Positions 16,109-24,855 of a stretch of DNA of 37,706 nt are shown one piece after another. This DNA comes from a virus. Within the stretch, counting starts at the first letter, position 1; each line of letters starts with the position of its first letter. The translations under genes were made by a program, and so were the position numbers. The stretch lies in the IMG/VR virus record IMGVR_UViG_3300044949_000851, positions 1 to 37,706 of that record, one strand, 5' to 3'. Under the pieces are notes generated by a model that had not been told where the DNA came from, ran no database searches, and was given only the letters and a program-made list of their open reading frames with translations.

Positions 16109-17013
16109 GTGCCGTTATCGGCAAGCGTGTCGGGATCAACAGCCAAGAGACGTTCGACCTCGATAAGCTGCGGGTAAACCTCCAGCATTCGGTAGTCTTT
16201 GTTGTCCGTATGACTGATGGCGTGGGTCTCGCTGGTAGTCCCGATGAGGATGCAAGGGAGAACGAAGTTGTCCTAGTCCCCGGGATCCCTGCCATCGGTG
16301 CCGCGTCGGACATTGCAGCCGGCGCGTACTGCATCTCCCGCACATGCACGGAGATTGGTCCGGCTACCTGGGAGGTGGAATGTGTCTTTGACAACCAGAC
16401 CATCAAGGCCAACGAATCTAACCAGGAACCTTGGGACATCACGCCCAGGTGGTCATGGTCCGCTGAGACGATCGAGGTTCCGCTACTCTTCGATGCTCAG
16501 GATCCTACCAGGCCATTCTACAACTCGGCTGGCGAGTCACTGCCACCACTGACCACACCTGAAACAATCCAGGTGCTGACGATCAGTAGAGCGGAACTGT
16601 ACTTTGACTACACCCAGATTCCCAACTACATGAACCGCGTCAACTCGCAAGCGTTCTGGGGTGCCGCTGCTAACACGGTGCTTTGTGCTTCGATCAGTGC
16701 GACCCAGGAGCGGAAAGAGCAGGTAGCTTATTGGAATGTGGAGTACCAATTCAAGTTCTGGTCAAACAACGGCGAAGGCTGGAAGATCAAACTACTGGAC
16801 GAAGGAACCTACTACTGGTCGGGCGGATCCAAGGGGACGGGTGCAAAAGTTCCGTTCGGTGACGATGCTTTCCAGCAAACTACCGGCAACCTTAACGGCT
16901 CGGGCGGGAAGAATACTAGCCTGACAACTCCTGTGTTTATCTCGCCTAGCTTCAATCGCTACAAATCAGCCAACTTTAACGACCTATCGCTTGGTCCCTG
17001 GAGTTGGGCATGA
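16105..17013 (+). CDS. Distal tail / baseplate-like protein
   Basis: This 302-residue, beta-rich protein lies immediately downstream of the tape measure, the usual place for distal tail or hub proteins. It has many aromatic residues (WDITPRWSWSAETIEVPLLFD, YWNVEYQFKFW) and no signal peptide. It overlaps neighbours on both sides through ATGA junctions. No named family is recognised; a tail-tip structural role is inferred from position. Confidence 0.6.
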   Translation: MSAVIGKRVGINSQETFDLDKLRVNLQHSVVFVVRMTDGVGLAGSPDEDARENEVVLVPGIPAIGAASDIAAGAYCISRTCTEIGPATWEVECVFDNQTIKANESNQEPWDITPRWSWSAETIEVPLLFDAQDPTRPFYNSAGESLPPLTTPETIQVLTISRAELYFDYTQIPNYMNRVNSQAFWGAAANTVLCASISATQERKEQVAYWNVEYQFKFWSNNGEGWKIKLLDEGTYYWSGGSKGTGAKVPFGDDAFQQTTGNLNGSGGKNTSLTTPVFISPSFNRYKSANFNDLSLGPWSWA

Positions 17014-17624
17014 CGCGACAATACGCAGTCCTAAGCCCTGAGCTAGCCAAGGCGGTCCAAAAGATGGTCCGCGAACAGGTGGCAGGCTACAGCACTCCAG
17101 GTAGTCGCAACGTGCCAGCAAATACTGGTGCTACCTGGCTGATGCAGGCGGAGGAGGACATCGCCGCTGGTGATTATGGGGCAGCGGTTCCAGTGGTCGC
17201 CAATGGCGATGCTAGGGTTGCGACTCGGGACAAATCAACCGACGTCATCTCCGCGCACACGCCCAACAGTACCAGTGTGATAACCGAAGTATTCAACCTT
17301 AGCGATCGGCTCATTAAGGATAACGATTTCTTCCTAGCAACACGCACGCAAGACGGAACGCTGATCGTAGTTGACGTTTACGCTAGGCCAGGTGTCGCGA
17401 TGATTGCTAAGGTAAATTCTGGCGGGATTACGGCACGAAGTGGCACAACTGTCGGCTCTGGTACAGTGACAGCCTACAAACTTTCTGGCACGAGTTTGAC
17501 AAGCACAAGCACGACTCATACCGTCTACAATATCTCCGCTGCTTCGATTGCTGCGGATAAGTGGGTACAATGCAAGCGTGAATGGTATTCTGGTTATTGG
17601 TTTGTTGACTTTGAGGACTGCTAA
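17010..17624 (+). CDS. Tail-tip associated structural protein
   Basis: This 204-residue protein is called from ATG 17010, which overlaps the previous TGA and has GGAG at 17000-17003; a TTG at 17004 would add two residues. The N-terminal helix (LSPELAKAVQKMVREQ) leads into a Thr/Ser/Gly-rich beta region (ARSGTTVGSGTVTAYKLSG), typical of phage surface proteins. Function is otherwise unknown. Confidence 0.6.
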   Translation: MTRQYAVLSPELAKAVQKMVREQVAGYSTPGSRNVPANTGATWLMQAEEDIAAGDYGAAVPVVANGDARVATRDKSTDVISAHTPNSTSVITEVFNLSDRLIKDNDFFLATRTQDGTLIVVDVYARPGVAMIAKVNSGGITARSGTTVGSGTVTAYKLSGTSLTSTSTTHTVYNISAASIAADKWVQCKREWYSGYWFVDFEDC

Positions 17625-17626
17625 AC

Positions 17627-17989
17627 ATGGCAACAAAAATCGAGCGGGCTAATGTGGTGATCGCGAACGGAGCAACGACCAGTGCCGCTGTGTCGGTGCC
17701 ACTGGATAAAATTCCTCTGGCAGTGGTCACGCCAGCCGCGTTGACTGGAACTTCAATGAAGTTCGAGGTTAGCGACGATGGCGGAACCACCTACAAGCCG
17801 GTCTACAAGGAAGGTACTGAGTACAGCGTGACGGTGGGAACTAGTCGCCACGTTGCACTGGATGCAGCCGCGTTCCGTGGTGTGATTGGTGGACCATCGA
17901 CGACGCCAACTAATCTCAAGTTGGTGAGCGGATCAAGTGAAGGTGCTGCGCGTACTCTCCAGGTAGTTTTTGGAATCGACAATGGCTAA
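17627..17989 (+). CDS. Small beta-rich virion protein
   Basis: This is a 120-residue protein with GAGGAC nine bases before the ATG. The sequence (LTGTSMKFEVSDDGGTTYKPVYKEG) resembles small phage proteins describing a position-and-value beta sandwich seen in tail modules, but I cannot name a family. Its stop lies eight bases inside the start of the cysteine-rich gene, so the two are coupled. Confidence 0.6.
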   Translation: MATKIERANVVIANGATTSAAVSVPLDKIPLAVVTPAALTGTSMKFEVSDDGGTTYKPVYKEGTEYSVTVGTSRHVALDAAAFRGVIGGPSTTPTNLKLVSGSSEGAARTLQVVFGIDNG

Positions 17990-19490
17990 CAAGCATGGGG
18001 CTGGGTGTACATGCTGTGCTGGTGGTGATTGTGGTCCATGCACTGAGACGATCACCACGATCGCCGCGTCGGTTGGTAGCGATACCTATTCGTGGACAAT
18101 CAACCAGGCGATCAACGCGATCCCTGGTTGCTCGCTGGTGTTGCGATACTGCTCCACGCCCGTGGAATATGAGATTGTTGACTACTCCGCTGCCGTCGCA
18201 TGGGACGGAACCCAGGGAGACTGCTGGAAAGCGTTCTACAATTCGTGGCTTCCTGGTGGTTCAAACGTAGACTGCTGCAATCCGCAAGGAGGAGGCGGGC
18301 CAGGATTTCAGGGCACTGGCTACGGCGAGGCGTTCGGTGGTCCCGGTGGTGGTCCTGTTCCTGCTGGTTCCTGCGTTCCGTGTTCCACCTGGTACAACGC
18401 GAAAGACTATGAAGAAGATCCATTCTACCCAAACATTTATACGCAGTGGGGAGGATGTAAACCGACTGAGTATTACGTCTTTACGTTCAAGGTAGAGGAC
18501 CTTGAACTGTTCTACAAAGTCACAACCTGGCAAGAGGTGTCACTGCTCTTGACGTTTGCGCCGAGCGGTACGCAGCAAGAGATCTTCGCGGTGTTTGGCC
18601 GAACCGTCTACGCGAAAACAGAACGCACAATACGCTACAAAATATCTGCGCACTACAATGACAACTGCCCACGCAACAGTGATTGCACAATCATTTCCCC
18701 AACTTGCGATGAAGGCGGGTTAGGTGGGCTGATGGGCTTTTTCTATTGCCTATTTGGTCAGCAGCAGATTACCTCTTATCAGTATCCTGCAGGGACACCA
18801 GGTCCTCTCTATAGCTTCCGCTTTATTGATTGCGCTGTAGACGCTCCAAACTGGGTGCAGATGACAACAAGCACGTTTTGTTTCGACTCAAGTCAGACAT
18901 ATGCAGCAGAGTGCAACTCAATTGCACCATGCGGAAGTGGTGAAAGAGATGCTGATGAGCAATGGTGGACTGATCGCCCAAACGACCCGACTTGTGCCGC
19001 GATCAATTCTGAAACCTATTTCAACAATCAAGTGATGGGATTCCCTCCGCCGCTGAATAATATGATCGTTCAGTTCTTAAACTACGCTACACCGTTTACA
19101 AACTCGCTTTCAAACAATGGAGCGTATGACGAAATCTGTGATAGCTTCGACATGGATCCTGTAGCTGGTGGCATTTATGGCACTTGCCAGGAACCTTGCC
19201 GAGGATTCGGGATCGCAAACGATCAATTTCAGGGGACGCTGACGGTTGACTGTGACGATGTCTGTGGCAATCACACGATTAACCGCGCATTCGGTGCCAC
19301 CAAAAATAGCATCACAATGACATGGACAACATGCCCGGTGAGCCAGTGCAACGAGTCTGAAGCAGATCCGGTATCCTGCCGGTCGTGGCTAAGTGACTGC
19401 TGCCAGGGAACCGACCCAGCAGATACCACATTGCCAGTCAATTTCACATCAGCGACCACAGCAACAATCACAATCAACTGCCAACCATGA
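17982..19490 (+). CDS. Cysteine-rich large virion-associated protein
   Basis: This 502-residue protein carries 33 cysteines by my count (about 6.6 percent), many in pairs or CxxC groups (CTCC, CGPC, VDCCN, SCVPC, SDCCQ), with Gly/Pro-rich turns and many aromatic residues. Start ATG 17982 is preferred over an in-frame TTG at 17970. No signal peptide is visible, so disulfides would have to form after release, or the cysteines bind metal. It lies at the end of the tail-tip block, which suggests a receptor-binding or tip protein. No family is recognised. Confidence 0.6.
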   Translation: MANKHGAGCTCCAGGDCGPCTETITTIAASVGSDTYSWTINQAINAIPGCSLVLRYCSTPVEYEIVDYSAAVAWDGTQGDCWKAFYNSWLPGGSNVDCCNPQGGGGPGFQGTGYGEAFGGPGGGPVPAGSCVPCSTWYNAKDYEEDPFYPNIYTQWGGCKPTEYYVFTFKVEDLELFYKVTTWQEVSLLLTFAPSGTQQEIFAVFGRTVYAKTERTIRYKISAHYNDNCPRNSDCTIISPTCDEGGLGGLMGFFYCLFGQQQITSYQYPAGTPGPLYSFRFIDCAVDAPNWVQMTTSTFCFDSSQTYAAECNSIAPCGSGERDADEQWWTDRPNDPTCAAINSETYFNNQVMGFPPPLNNMIVQFLNYATPFTNSLSNNGAYDEICDSFDMDPVAGGIYGTCQEPCRGFGIANDQFQGTLTVDCDDVCGNHTINRAFGATKNSITMTWTTCPVSQCNESEADPVSCRSWLSDCCQGTDPADTTLPVNFTSATTATITINCQP

Positions 19491-19993
19491 TCGAATCCGC
19501 CTGCCCTCGCTGTGGTGCTATCCATAAAGCACCGAACCCGGTAACGCACTTCGGTTGCTGCCTGGTGGACTCCACGCCCATCGTGGATCGATCGCTCCTC
19601 CAGGTGATCCGCCACGAAGCACGCCCAGCACGAAACCGACTCGACCGCCCAGGAGATGCAGTCTACTACCTCATCAAAAAGCACTTCGGGATTGATCCGC
19701 CCAAGGGTTGTGGATGCAGGCGGGTGCAGTCCAACATGAATGCCAAAGGGTGGGAGAAATGCCTAGCCGAGATTGATAGCTTGGCCGATGAACTAAGGGG
19801 CAATGCGGAGAAGTTCGATTGGAGCGTCACCGTTTTTGCCGCACTTCGGGCTACAATGACTGGTGCGTTGCGATGGCTCAACCCGTTTGACCCGTGGCAA
19901 TCAATAATCAAAGAAGCTTGCCGACTCACGAAAGAGGCGATCGATGGGCAAGAAGAAAACAGCGAACAGCCGAGGCCGGGAGGCGTTCAATAA
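19487..19993 (+). CDS. Cysteine-rich metal-binding protein, unknown function
   Basis: This 168-residue protein starts by ATGA overlap with the cysteine-rich gene. The N-terminus has a CPRC knuckle and a CC pair; a central GCGCRRVQSNMNAKGWEKC stretch resembles the CxC...MN.W...C metal-binding motif found in many small phage proteins. The C-terminal half is helical (DSLADELRGNAEKFD, IIKEACRLTKEAIDG). It overlaps the Rmf-like gene by 50 bases. Its job is unknown. Confidence 0.6.
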   Translation: MIESACPRCGAIHKAPNPVTHFGCCLVDSTPIVDRSLLQVIRHEARPARNRLDRPGDAVYYLIKKHFGIDPPKGCGCRRVQSNMNAKGWEKCLAEIDSLADELRGNAEKFDWSVTVFAALRATMTGALRWLNPFDPWQSIIKEACRLTKEAIDGQEENSEQPRPGGVQ

Positions 19994-20162
19994 CGGCGAT
20001 CCATTTGATAGCAACCCTCACAAGATGGGCGAGCTTGATCGCCTCTATTGGTTTCAGGGCTGGCTAGATGAATGGGGCGAGAATCGTATTCAGGCGATCC
20101 GATCTAAACTCAATTTGAGGAACGACCATGCAAAAGTGGACGCTAAAACAGATCGGGCCTAA
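19944..20162 (+). CDS. Rmf/CrpP-fold-like small protein
   Basis: The 72 residues include GREAFNNGDPFDSNPHKMGELDRLYWFQGWLDEW, which has the layout of ribosome modulation factor and CrpP-like proteins: A-x-x-G, an N-P-Y/H turn, then W-x-x-G-W. AGAGGCG lies before the ATG. Rmf dimerises ribosomes; CrpP-like phage relatives are mostly uncharacterised. The N-terminus is basic (MGKKKTANSRGR). The match is by pattern only. Confidence 0.5.
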   Translation: MGKKKTANSRGREAFNNGDPFDSNPHKMGELDRLYWFQGWLDEWGENRIQAIRSKLNLRNDHAKVDAKTDRA

Positions 20163-21006
20163 CGTCTTTGAGATATGCTTCTGGGACCTAGGGCAGGATA
20201 CAGCTTGGATGTTGCTTCGCTCTGACGTTCATCATGACAACCCCAAATGCGATCAGGATCTAGAGCGGAAGCACTTAAATGAGGCACTAGAATCTAATTG
20301 CCCAGTGCTGGACAACGGAGACTTGTATTGCGCGATGCAAGGCAAGTACGATCGACGCAGCTCGAAGGAATCAATCAGGCCAGAACACCAAACGAATAAC
20401 TACCTCGATTCGCTGGTCTCTACTGCGGTTGAATTCTACGAGCCCTACAAATCGATCCTTGCTATCTGTGGTCGCGGGAACCATGAAACGGCGATCCAGA
20501 AGAATCATGAAACGGATCTAACCGATAGGCTGACTGCTGGCCTGCGATCGGTTGGAGGCGTCACGCTTTCCTCTGGCTACAGTGGTTGGGTTCGGCTATC
20601 AGTCAAATCATCTGCCAACCCAGATCGATACGTCGCGTCCGCCTGGCTCCACCATTACCACGGATCGGGAGGTGGTGGACCAGTAACGAAAGGGGTGATC
20701 CAGACTAACCGGATTGCGAACTACACGCCAGACGCTAACGTGGTGCTTACTGGTCACACGCATGATGATTGGATCTTTTCGATCCCTCGCCAGCGCATCA
20801 GCCAAAACGGGAAGGTGTACCGTGATGAGCAATTGCACGTTCGGTGCCCTGGCTACAAGGACGCCTGGGGTGATGGCTCGGGCGGGTGGGAGGTAGAGCG
20901 AGGCATGGGACCGAAGAATATCGGATCGGCTTGGCTAGGGATAACGGTCAGCCGTGGCAAGAGTGGCGTGGATCGACTCAATCTTGAAGCGGTGAGGGCT
21001 AAATAG
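20128..21006 (+). CDS. Calcineurin-like metallophosphoesterase
   Basis: This 292-residue protein carries the five metallophosphoesterase motifs in order: D33-x-H35 (SDVHH), GD near residue 65 (DNGDLY), GNHE at 117-120 (GRGNHE), a His in LHHYHG, and GHTH near residue 210. These coordinate two metals and cut phosphoesters such as nucleotides, RNA ends or proteins. GAGGAACGACC precedes the ATG. It sits between the Rmf-like gene and a DNA methyltransferase, so a nucleic-acid or nucleotide role is plausible. The substrate is unknown. Confidence 0.85.
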   Translation: MQKWTLKQIGPNVFEICFWDLGQDTAWMLLRSDVHHDNPKCDQDLERKHLNEALESNCPVLDNGDLYCAMQGKYDRRSSKESIRPEHQTNNYLDSLVSTAVEFYEPYKSILAICGRGNHETAIQKNHETDLTDRLTAGLRSVGGVTLSSGYSGWVRLSVKSSANPDRYVASAWLHHYHGSGGGGPVTKGVIQTNRIANYTPDANVVLTGHTHDDWIFSIPRQRISQNGKVYRDEQLHVRCPGYKDAWGDGSGGWEVERGMGPKNIGSAWLGITVSRGKSGVDRLNLEAVRAK

Positions 21007-22127
21007 TGGGCGAGTATGTTCTACATCACGGCGACTGCCTGGAAGTATTGCGAACGCTTGCGGATAGCAGCGTAGACGCTGTGGTAACAGATCCACCATA
21101 CGGCTTAGCCTTCATGGGTAAGCGTTGGGACTACGATGTTCCTGCGGTCGATGTTTGGGCTGAGTGCTTGCGTGTTCTCAAGCCGGGTGGTCATCTGCTG
21201 GCGTTCGCTGGAACGAGGACGCAGCACCGGATGGCGGTGCGGATTGAGGACGCGGGGTTTGAGATCCGCGACATGATCGCTTGGGTCTACGGATCGGGGT
21301 TCCCGAAGTCGCTGGATGTGAGCAAGGCGATTGATAAGGCGGCGGGGGCAGCGCGGGAGGTGGTGGGTCACTGCAAGCGCACAGGTAAAGAGGCCGGCAC
21401 TTACGGAGCCATGGCCGGAGACAACTTGATCACCGCCCCCGCCACCCCCGAAGCCAAGCAATGGTCCGGCTGGGGCACTGCCCTAAAGCCCGCGATGGAG
21501 CCGATCACCGTTGCCCGTAAGCCGCTTATTGGCACCGTTGCCGCCAACGTGCTGGAGCATGGCACCGGGGCAATCAATGTGGATGGGTGCAGGGTGGGGG
21601 CTGAGGACATGAGCGGCCAATGGGACCGCGAATGGAATCAGGACGGGACTTTTGGAAACGGCAAACGCGCAAGCCAAGGTAAACAGTGCGCTCCCGGTCG
21701 CTGGCCCGCGAACCTCATCCACGACGGCAGCGAGGATGTAACCGAACTGCTAAGCGATTCCGCCCGGTTCTTCTACTGCGCGAAGGCGAGCAAGCGGGAT
21801 CGGGATGATGGGCTGGATTCCTTCGCCACACAGATCACCGACGTCCACGCAAAGCACTATTCTCGGCGCATGGATGAGGTGGTTCGAGCAGACGGAAAGC
21901 CGCCAGCGATGGGCAAGAATACCCACCCCACGGTCAAGCCCACCGACCTCATGCGCTACCTCTGCCGACTTGTAACCCCACCAAACGGAACCATCCTTGA
22001 CCCGTTCACGGGATCAGGTTCAACCGGCAAAGCCGCGATGCTGGAGGGCTTCCAGTTCATCGGCATCGAACGGGAGGCGGAATACGTGGAGATTGCCAAG
22101 GCTAGAATTGAGGCGGTAAAGAAGTGA
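21006..22127 (+). CDS. DNA methyltransferase, beta class (N6-adenine or N4-cytosine)
   Basis: This 373-residue enzyme has catalytic DPPY at residues 29-32 (VVTDPPYGLAFMGKRWDYD), with the SAM-binding motif LDPFTGSGSTGKAA near the C-terminus. The catalytic motif before the SAM motif defines the beta class. The segment between ~110 and 300 is the target-recognition region. Translation starts at GTG 21006, overlapping the previous stop by one base, with no other start nearby. No partner restriction enzyme is visible, so it is probably an orphan methylase protecting phage DNA. The specificity cannot be read from sequence. Confidence 0.9.
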   Translation: MGEYVLHHGDCLEVLRTLADSSVDAVVTDPPYGLAFMGKRWDYDVPAVDVWAECLRVLKPGGHLLAFAGTRTQHRMAVRIEDAGFEIRDMIAWVYGSGFPKSLDVSKAIDKAAGAAREVVGHCKRTGKEAGTYGAMAGDNLITAPATPEAKQWSGWGTALKPAMEPITVARKPLIGTVAANVLEHGTGAINVDGCRVGAEDMSGQWDREWNQDGTFGNGKRASQGKQCAPGRWPANLIHDGSEDVTELLSDSARFFYCAKASKRDRDDGLDSFATQITDVHAKHYSRRMDEVVRADGKPPAMGKNTHPTVKPTDLMRYLCRLVTPPNGTILDPFTGSGSTGKAAMLEGFQFIGIEREAEYVEIAKARIEAVKK

Positions 22128-22507
22128 CAACCAAGAAGCCAACGAAAAAACAATCCCGCCTAGAATGGGTGAAACCTCCCAAGCTAAAGGAAGGCGACAC
22201 CGAGACTAACGCCCAGGGTGGAAAGCACTCGTTCACGCTGGCAAGGTACGATGCAATTCCACCTGTGGTTCTTAGGCTACTGGCCCAGTGCAACGGATTC
22301 GGCTTGCGCAAGTACGGGCTCCACAACTGGAAAAAGATACCGATGGAAGAGCATATCGGGCACGCCATGAATCATCTGGTCGAGTGGTCCGCTGGTGATC
22401 GCTCCGAACCTCACCTAGTCAACGCCCTGACCCGTGTTGCGTTCGCCTTGACTCTGGCAGTTGAAGCAGGATTGCAGGCACCAACCTATGACCATCCAGA
22501 AGTTTGA
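22124..22507 (+). CDS. DUF5664 / dNTP pyrophosphohydrolase-like protein
   Basis: This 127-residue protein starts at GTG 22124, overlapping the methyltransferase stop. After a basic N-terminus it shows the motif series of the phage dATP/dGTP diphosphohydrolase N-terminal family (DUF5664): GGKHSFTLARYDAIPP, the GLRKYGLHNWKKI block, and HAMNHLVEWSAGDRSEPHL. All-alpha MazG-related folds of this type hydrolyse or tune dNTP pools. PurZ, which accompanies such enzymes in diaminopurine phages, is not visible here. Confidence 0.65.
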   Translation: MTTKKPTKKQSRLEWVKPPKLKEGDTETNAQGGKHSFTLARYDAIPPVVLRLLAQCNGFGLRKYGLHNWKKIPMEEHIGHAMNHLVEWSAGDRSEPHLVNALTRVAFALTLAVEAGLQAPTYDHPEV

Positions 22508-22841
22508 ACTAGGGCGACTCTACCGAGTTGTCTTCCTCGATCATGCCGAGGGCGACGATGCCTATCAGATCCGCCTAGTAGGTGAACTGGTCGCCAAGGG
22601 CAGGAAGACCATTACGCTGGGTTGCTGGCTGATAGATGGTAAGTACGAACCAGACGACCCGAACCAACACGTTTACACGATCCTGAGATCGACGATCCTG
22701 AGTGTGGAGGAGCTTATCCCATCGCCCGGTAGTACGTCGCAGGGCGACCTGGACGGGGATCAGCGACAGCGACAGCCTCAATCTCCCGTGCCTCGGAAAG
22801 CGCCGAAAGAATCTTCTCCGTGTCAGTTGCCGTCATCCTGA
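22488..22841 (+). CDS. Small hypothetical protein ending inside an opposing gene
   Basis: This is a 117-residue protein called from ATG 22488, 20 bases inside the previous gene; the longer ORF start lacks support. The first ~80 residues form a compact beta-rich domain (LGRLYRVVFLDHAEGDDAYQIRLVGELVAKGRKTITLGCWLIDG). The last ~40 are low-complexity (Gln, Arg, Pro, Ser) and are encoded opposite the C-terminus of the primase-helicase gene. The convergent overlap is 128 bases. Function is unknown. Confidence 0.55.
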   Translation: MTIQKFELGRLYRVVFLDHAEGDDAYQIRLVGELVAKGRKTITLGCWLIDGKYEPDDPNQHVYTILRSTILSVEELIPSPGSTSQGDLDGDQRQRQPQSPVPRKAPKESSPCQLPSS

Positions 22842-24855
22842 ATTTACGCATGATCGACGATCGGCTAACCGGCTGGCGTCGCTTGGTCTCGCTCTTGATG
22901 TATGATAGCACCTTCTTCCACCTTGCCGTCTGCCAATCGCTACCGGTAATCTCTGACCTTGCCGCCTTGAGGAACTGCTGGGTGGCGATTCTGACCACAT
23001 CACAGGCCCACTGAGCCGCTTCGTCATCAATTAGCGGTGATTCGTAGTCCCTGCTGCAAGCGTAGCAGATGGCCAATCTGCGGGCCTTCTCGCTGCTTCT
23101 CGCCCATTGCGCCGCTGCCGCTTCGTCGTGTAGGTTGTCCTCCATCAGCCCAGCCATTTCTCGGAAGTAGTGGCGGGCATTTCCAGTCTCTGGGATTACC
23201 TTACAGCCAGATGTAAACTCAGTCATGTTGCCATCGTGGTGCTTGACCTGGACCCAGTATTTTGCCTGTTGGATGATCGACTCAGGTGGCGATTGCTGTT
23301 CCGTTTCCTGGAGTGGTCCATACTGATGCTCCTGGAAGATTAGTAGGCGAGCACAGAAACCATCCAATAGATTCGACTCATCGAACCCTGCCCACAGCGT
23401 ACCGGGCGTGGTCGATCCGTGAAGCAGCATACAAGGATCATCAACCTGTTTGTTTAGCTTGGAATCAGAATAGCTCTTCTGCTTCCACGTTCCTCCGTTG
23501 ATCGACCACAGCTCAAGCATTGCATCCTGAATGGTGTTGAGTGTGGCGGATCCTCCGCTGGTCATCTTGGTTTTCTGAAGGAACTTTCCAAACTCATCCC
23601 ACACGTAAAGCTTGGTGCTCTTAACCCGCATATCGGAAGCCATCGCGGAATCGCTCGACGGCTTACCTCCCCACAGTTCCTCAGCTCCTGCCGCGGTGAG
23701 TACATCCTGGACGACCCGAATTGGTGCCGCCTTCCCCGCACCAGGCGGAGCGACAGCAATCAAGTAAAGATTGGCACGGTTGCCCGATCGATCCCGCCAC
23801 TTGTTGCCTAGCAGGGTAGCCTGCAATGCGATTGCTGCTGGGAGGGCAAGGATCGCTGATGGCCGAGGGTTCTGCTGCTGGATGAAGTCAACAACCTCGC
23901 CCATGAATCCAGGTGGTCGCATCAATCGTGCTGGCCAACCCGCGGTGTGAGCGTCCTTGACGCCTTCGATCAGATCGTTCAATGATGGCTGGATCTCATC
24001 GTCACTAGACAGCACCCTAGCAACCGTGACAGCCCGAGATGTGGCTGGCTTGGTTTCCATCGGTGTACCGTTGCGACTGCTGGACTCCACCGCCGATCGG
24101 ATCTCCACTTCGTCTAGCGGGTTGGGCAGTCCACAGTTCCACTGCCAAACGAGGTGGAAACACTGGTCCACCGTTAGCCGTTCTCCGTAGTGGTCGATCG
24201 CGAACAGGTGTCCGGCAAGCTTGAATGCTGCATTGTTGCGACCACCTTCCAAGCTTGGCGGGTAGGCTGCAACGTAAGCTTCTGCACGATCGATAAGCGA
24301 TCCGCTGGCCGGTTCGGTGGTGACCACCTGAATCTGCTTTGGTCGCTTGACTGGTTGGGATGGTCGTAAGTACTTATCACAAAGCCAGTCGATCGCCTCC
24401 TGCCCATCGCCAATCTCCATCCAATCCGCCTCGGATGGATCGACAGGGCGACCCGTCATACACCAAAATCGCGCATGATCGTAGCACTCAAGCCAGGTGC
24501 TTAGCTCACACTTTGCCCAGTCCGGCTTGCGTCCCCTGGTAATCAGCTTTAAACCGCTACCAGATGGCGACAATTCAGCGTAGGCAACACCGATGAATCG
24601 GTTCAGTATCTCGCTAGCCTCATCGCTCATCACGCCATCCAGCCCGATAACATCGTCCAGATCCACGCCTACATAATGGCCAGCTTCCGGAATAACGAAC
24701 GCCACCGCCTCTGAGGTCGCCAAATCGTCTATGGTGTGCCACGTCGATCGATCGTTCGACTTGCCGACGAACATCTTTTTCCCGTCTGGTGTGTACCACC
24801 AGCGGACCCAGTTCGGTTGGTCCAATAGCTCCTTTGGAATGCTGCCTAGGTTCAT
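22714..24855 (-). CDS. Primase-helicase (prim-pol-like domain plus DUF3987-type helicase)
   Basis: This is a 713-residue replication protein. Residues ~1-160 resemble phage primase-polymerase domains: WVRWWYTPDGKK, the metal-binding DLD at 65-67 (YVGVDLDDVIG), SPSGSGLKL at 96-104, and ECYDHARFWCMTGR. In the usual SxH motif the His is replaced by Lys103. The C-terminal half is a P-loop ATPase with Walker A APPGAGKAA (369-377; Ala follows the GK where Ser/Thr is usual) and Walker B LYVWDE (416-421). It is the last gene of the leftward operon and overlaps the previous gene by ATGA. Confidence 0.8.
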   Translation of the reverse strand: MNLGSIPKELLDQPNWVRWWYTPDGKKMFVGKSNDRSTWHTIDDLATSEAVAFVIPEAGHYVGVDLDDVIGLDGVMSDEASEILNRFIGVAYAELSPSGSGLKLITRGRKPDWAKCELSTWLECYDHARFWCMTGRPVDPSEADWMEIGDGQEAIDWLCDKYLRPSQPVKRPKQIQVVTTEPASGSLIDRAEAYVAAYPPSLEGGRNNAAFKLAGHLFAIDHYGERLTVDQCFHLVWQWNCGLPNPLDEVEIRSAVESSSRNGTPMETKPATSRAVTVARVLSSDDEIQPSLNDLIEGVKDAHTAGWPARLMRPPGFMGEVVDFIQQQNPRPSAILALPAAIALQATLLGNKWRDRSGNRANLYLIAVAPPGAGKAAPIRVVQDVLTAAGAEELWGGKPSSDSAMASDMRVKSTKLYVWDEFGKFLQKTKMTSGGSATLNTIQDAMLELWSINGGTWKQKSYSDSKLNKQVDDPCMLLHGSTTPGTLWAGFDESNLLDGFCARLLIFQEHQYGPLQETEQQSPPESIIQQAKYWVQVKHHDGNMTEFTSGCKVIPETGNARHYFREMAGLMEDNLHDEAAAAQWARSSEKARRLAICYACSRDYESPLIDDEAAQWACDVVRIATQQFLKAARSEITGSDWQTARWKKVLSYIKSETKRRQPVSRSSIMRKFRMTATDTEKILSALSEAREIEAVAVADPRPGRPATYYRAMG

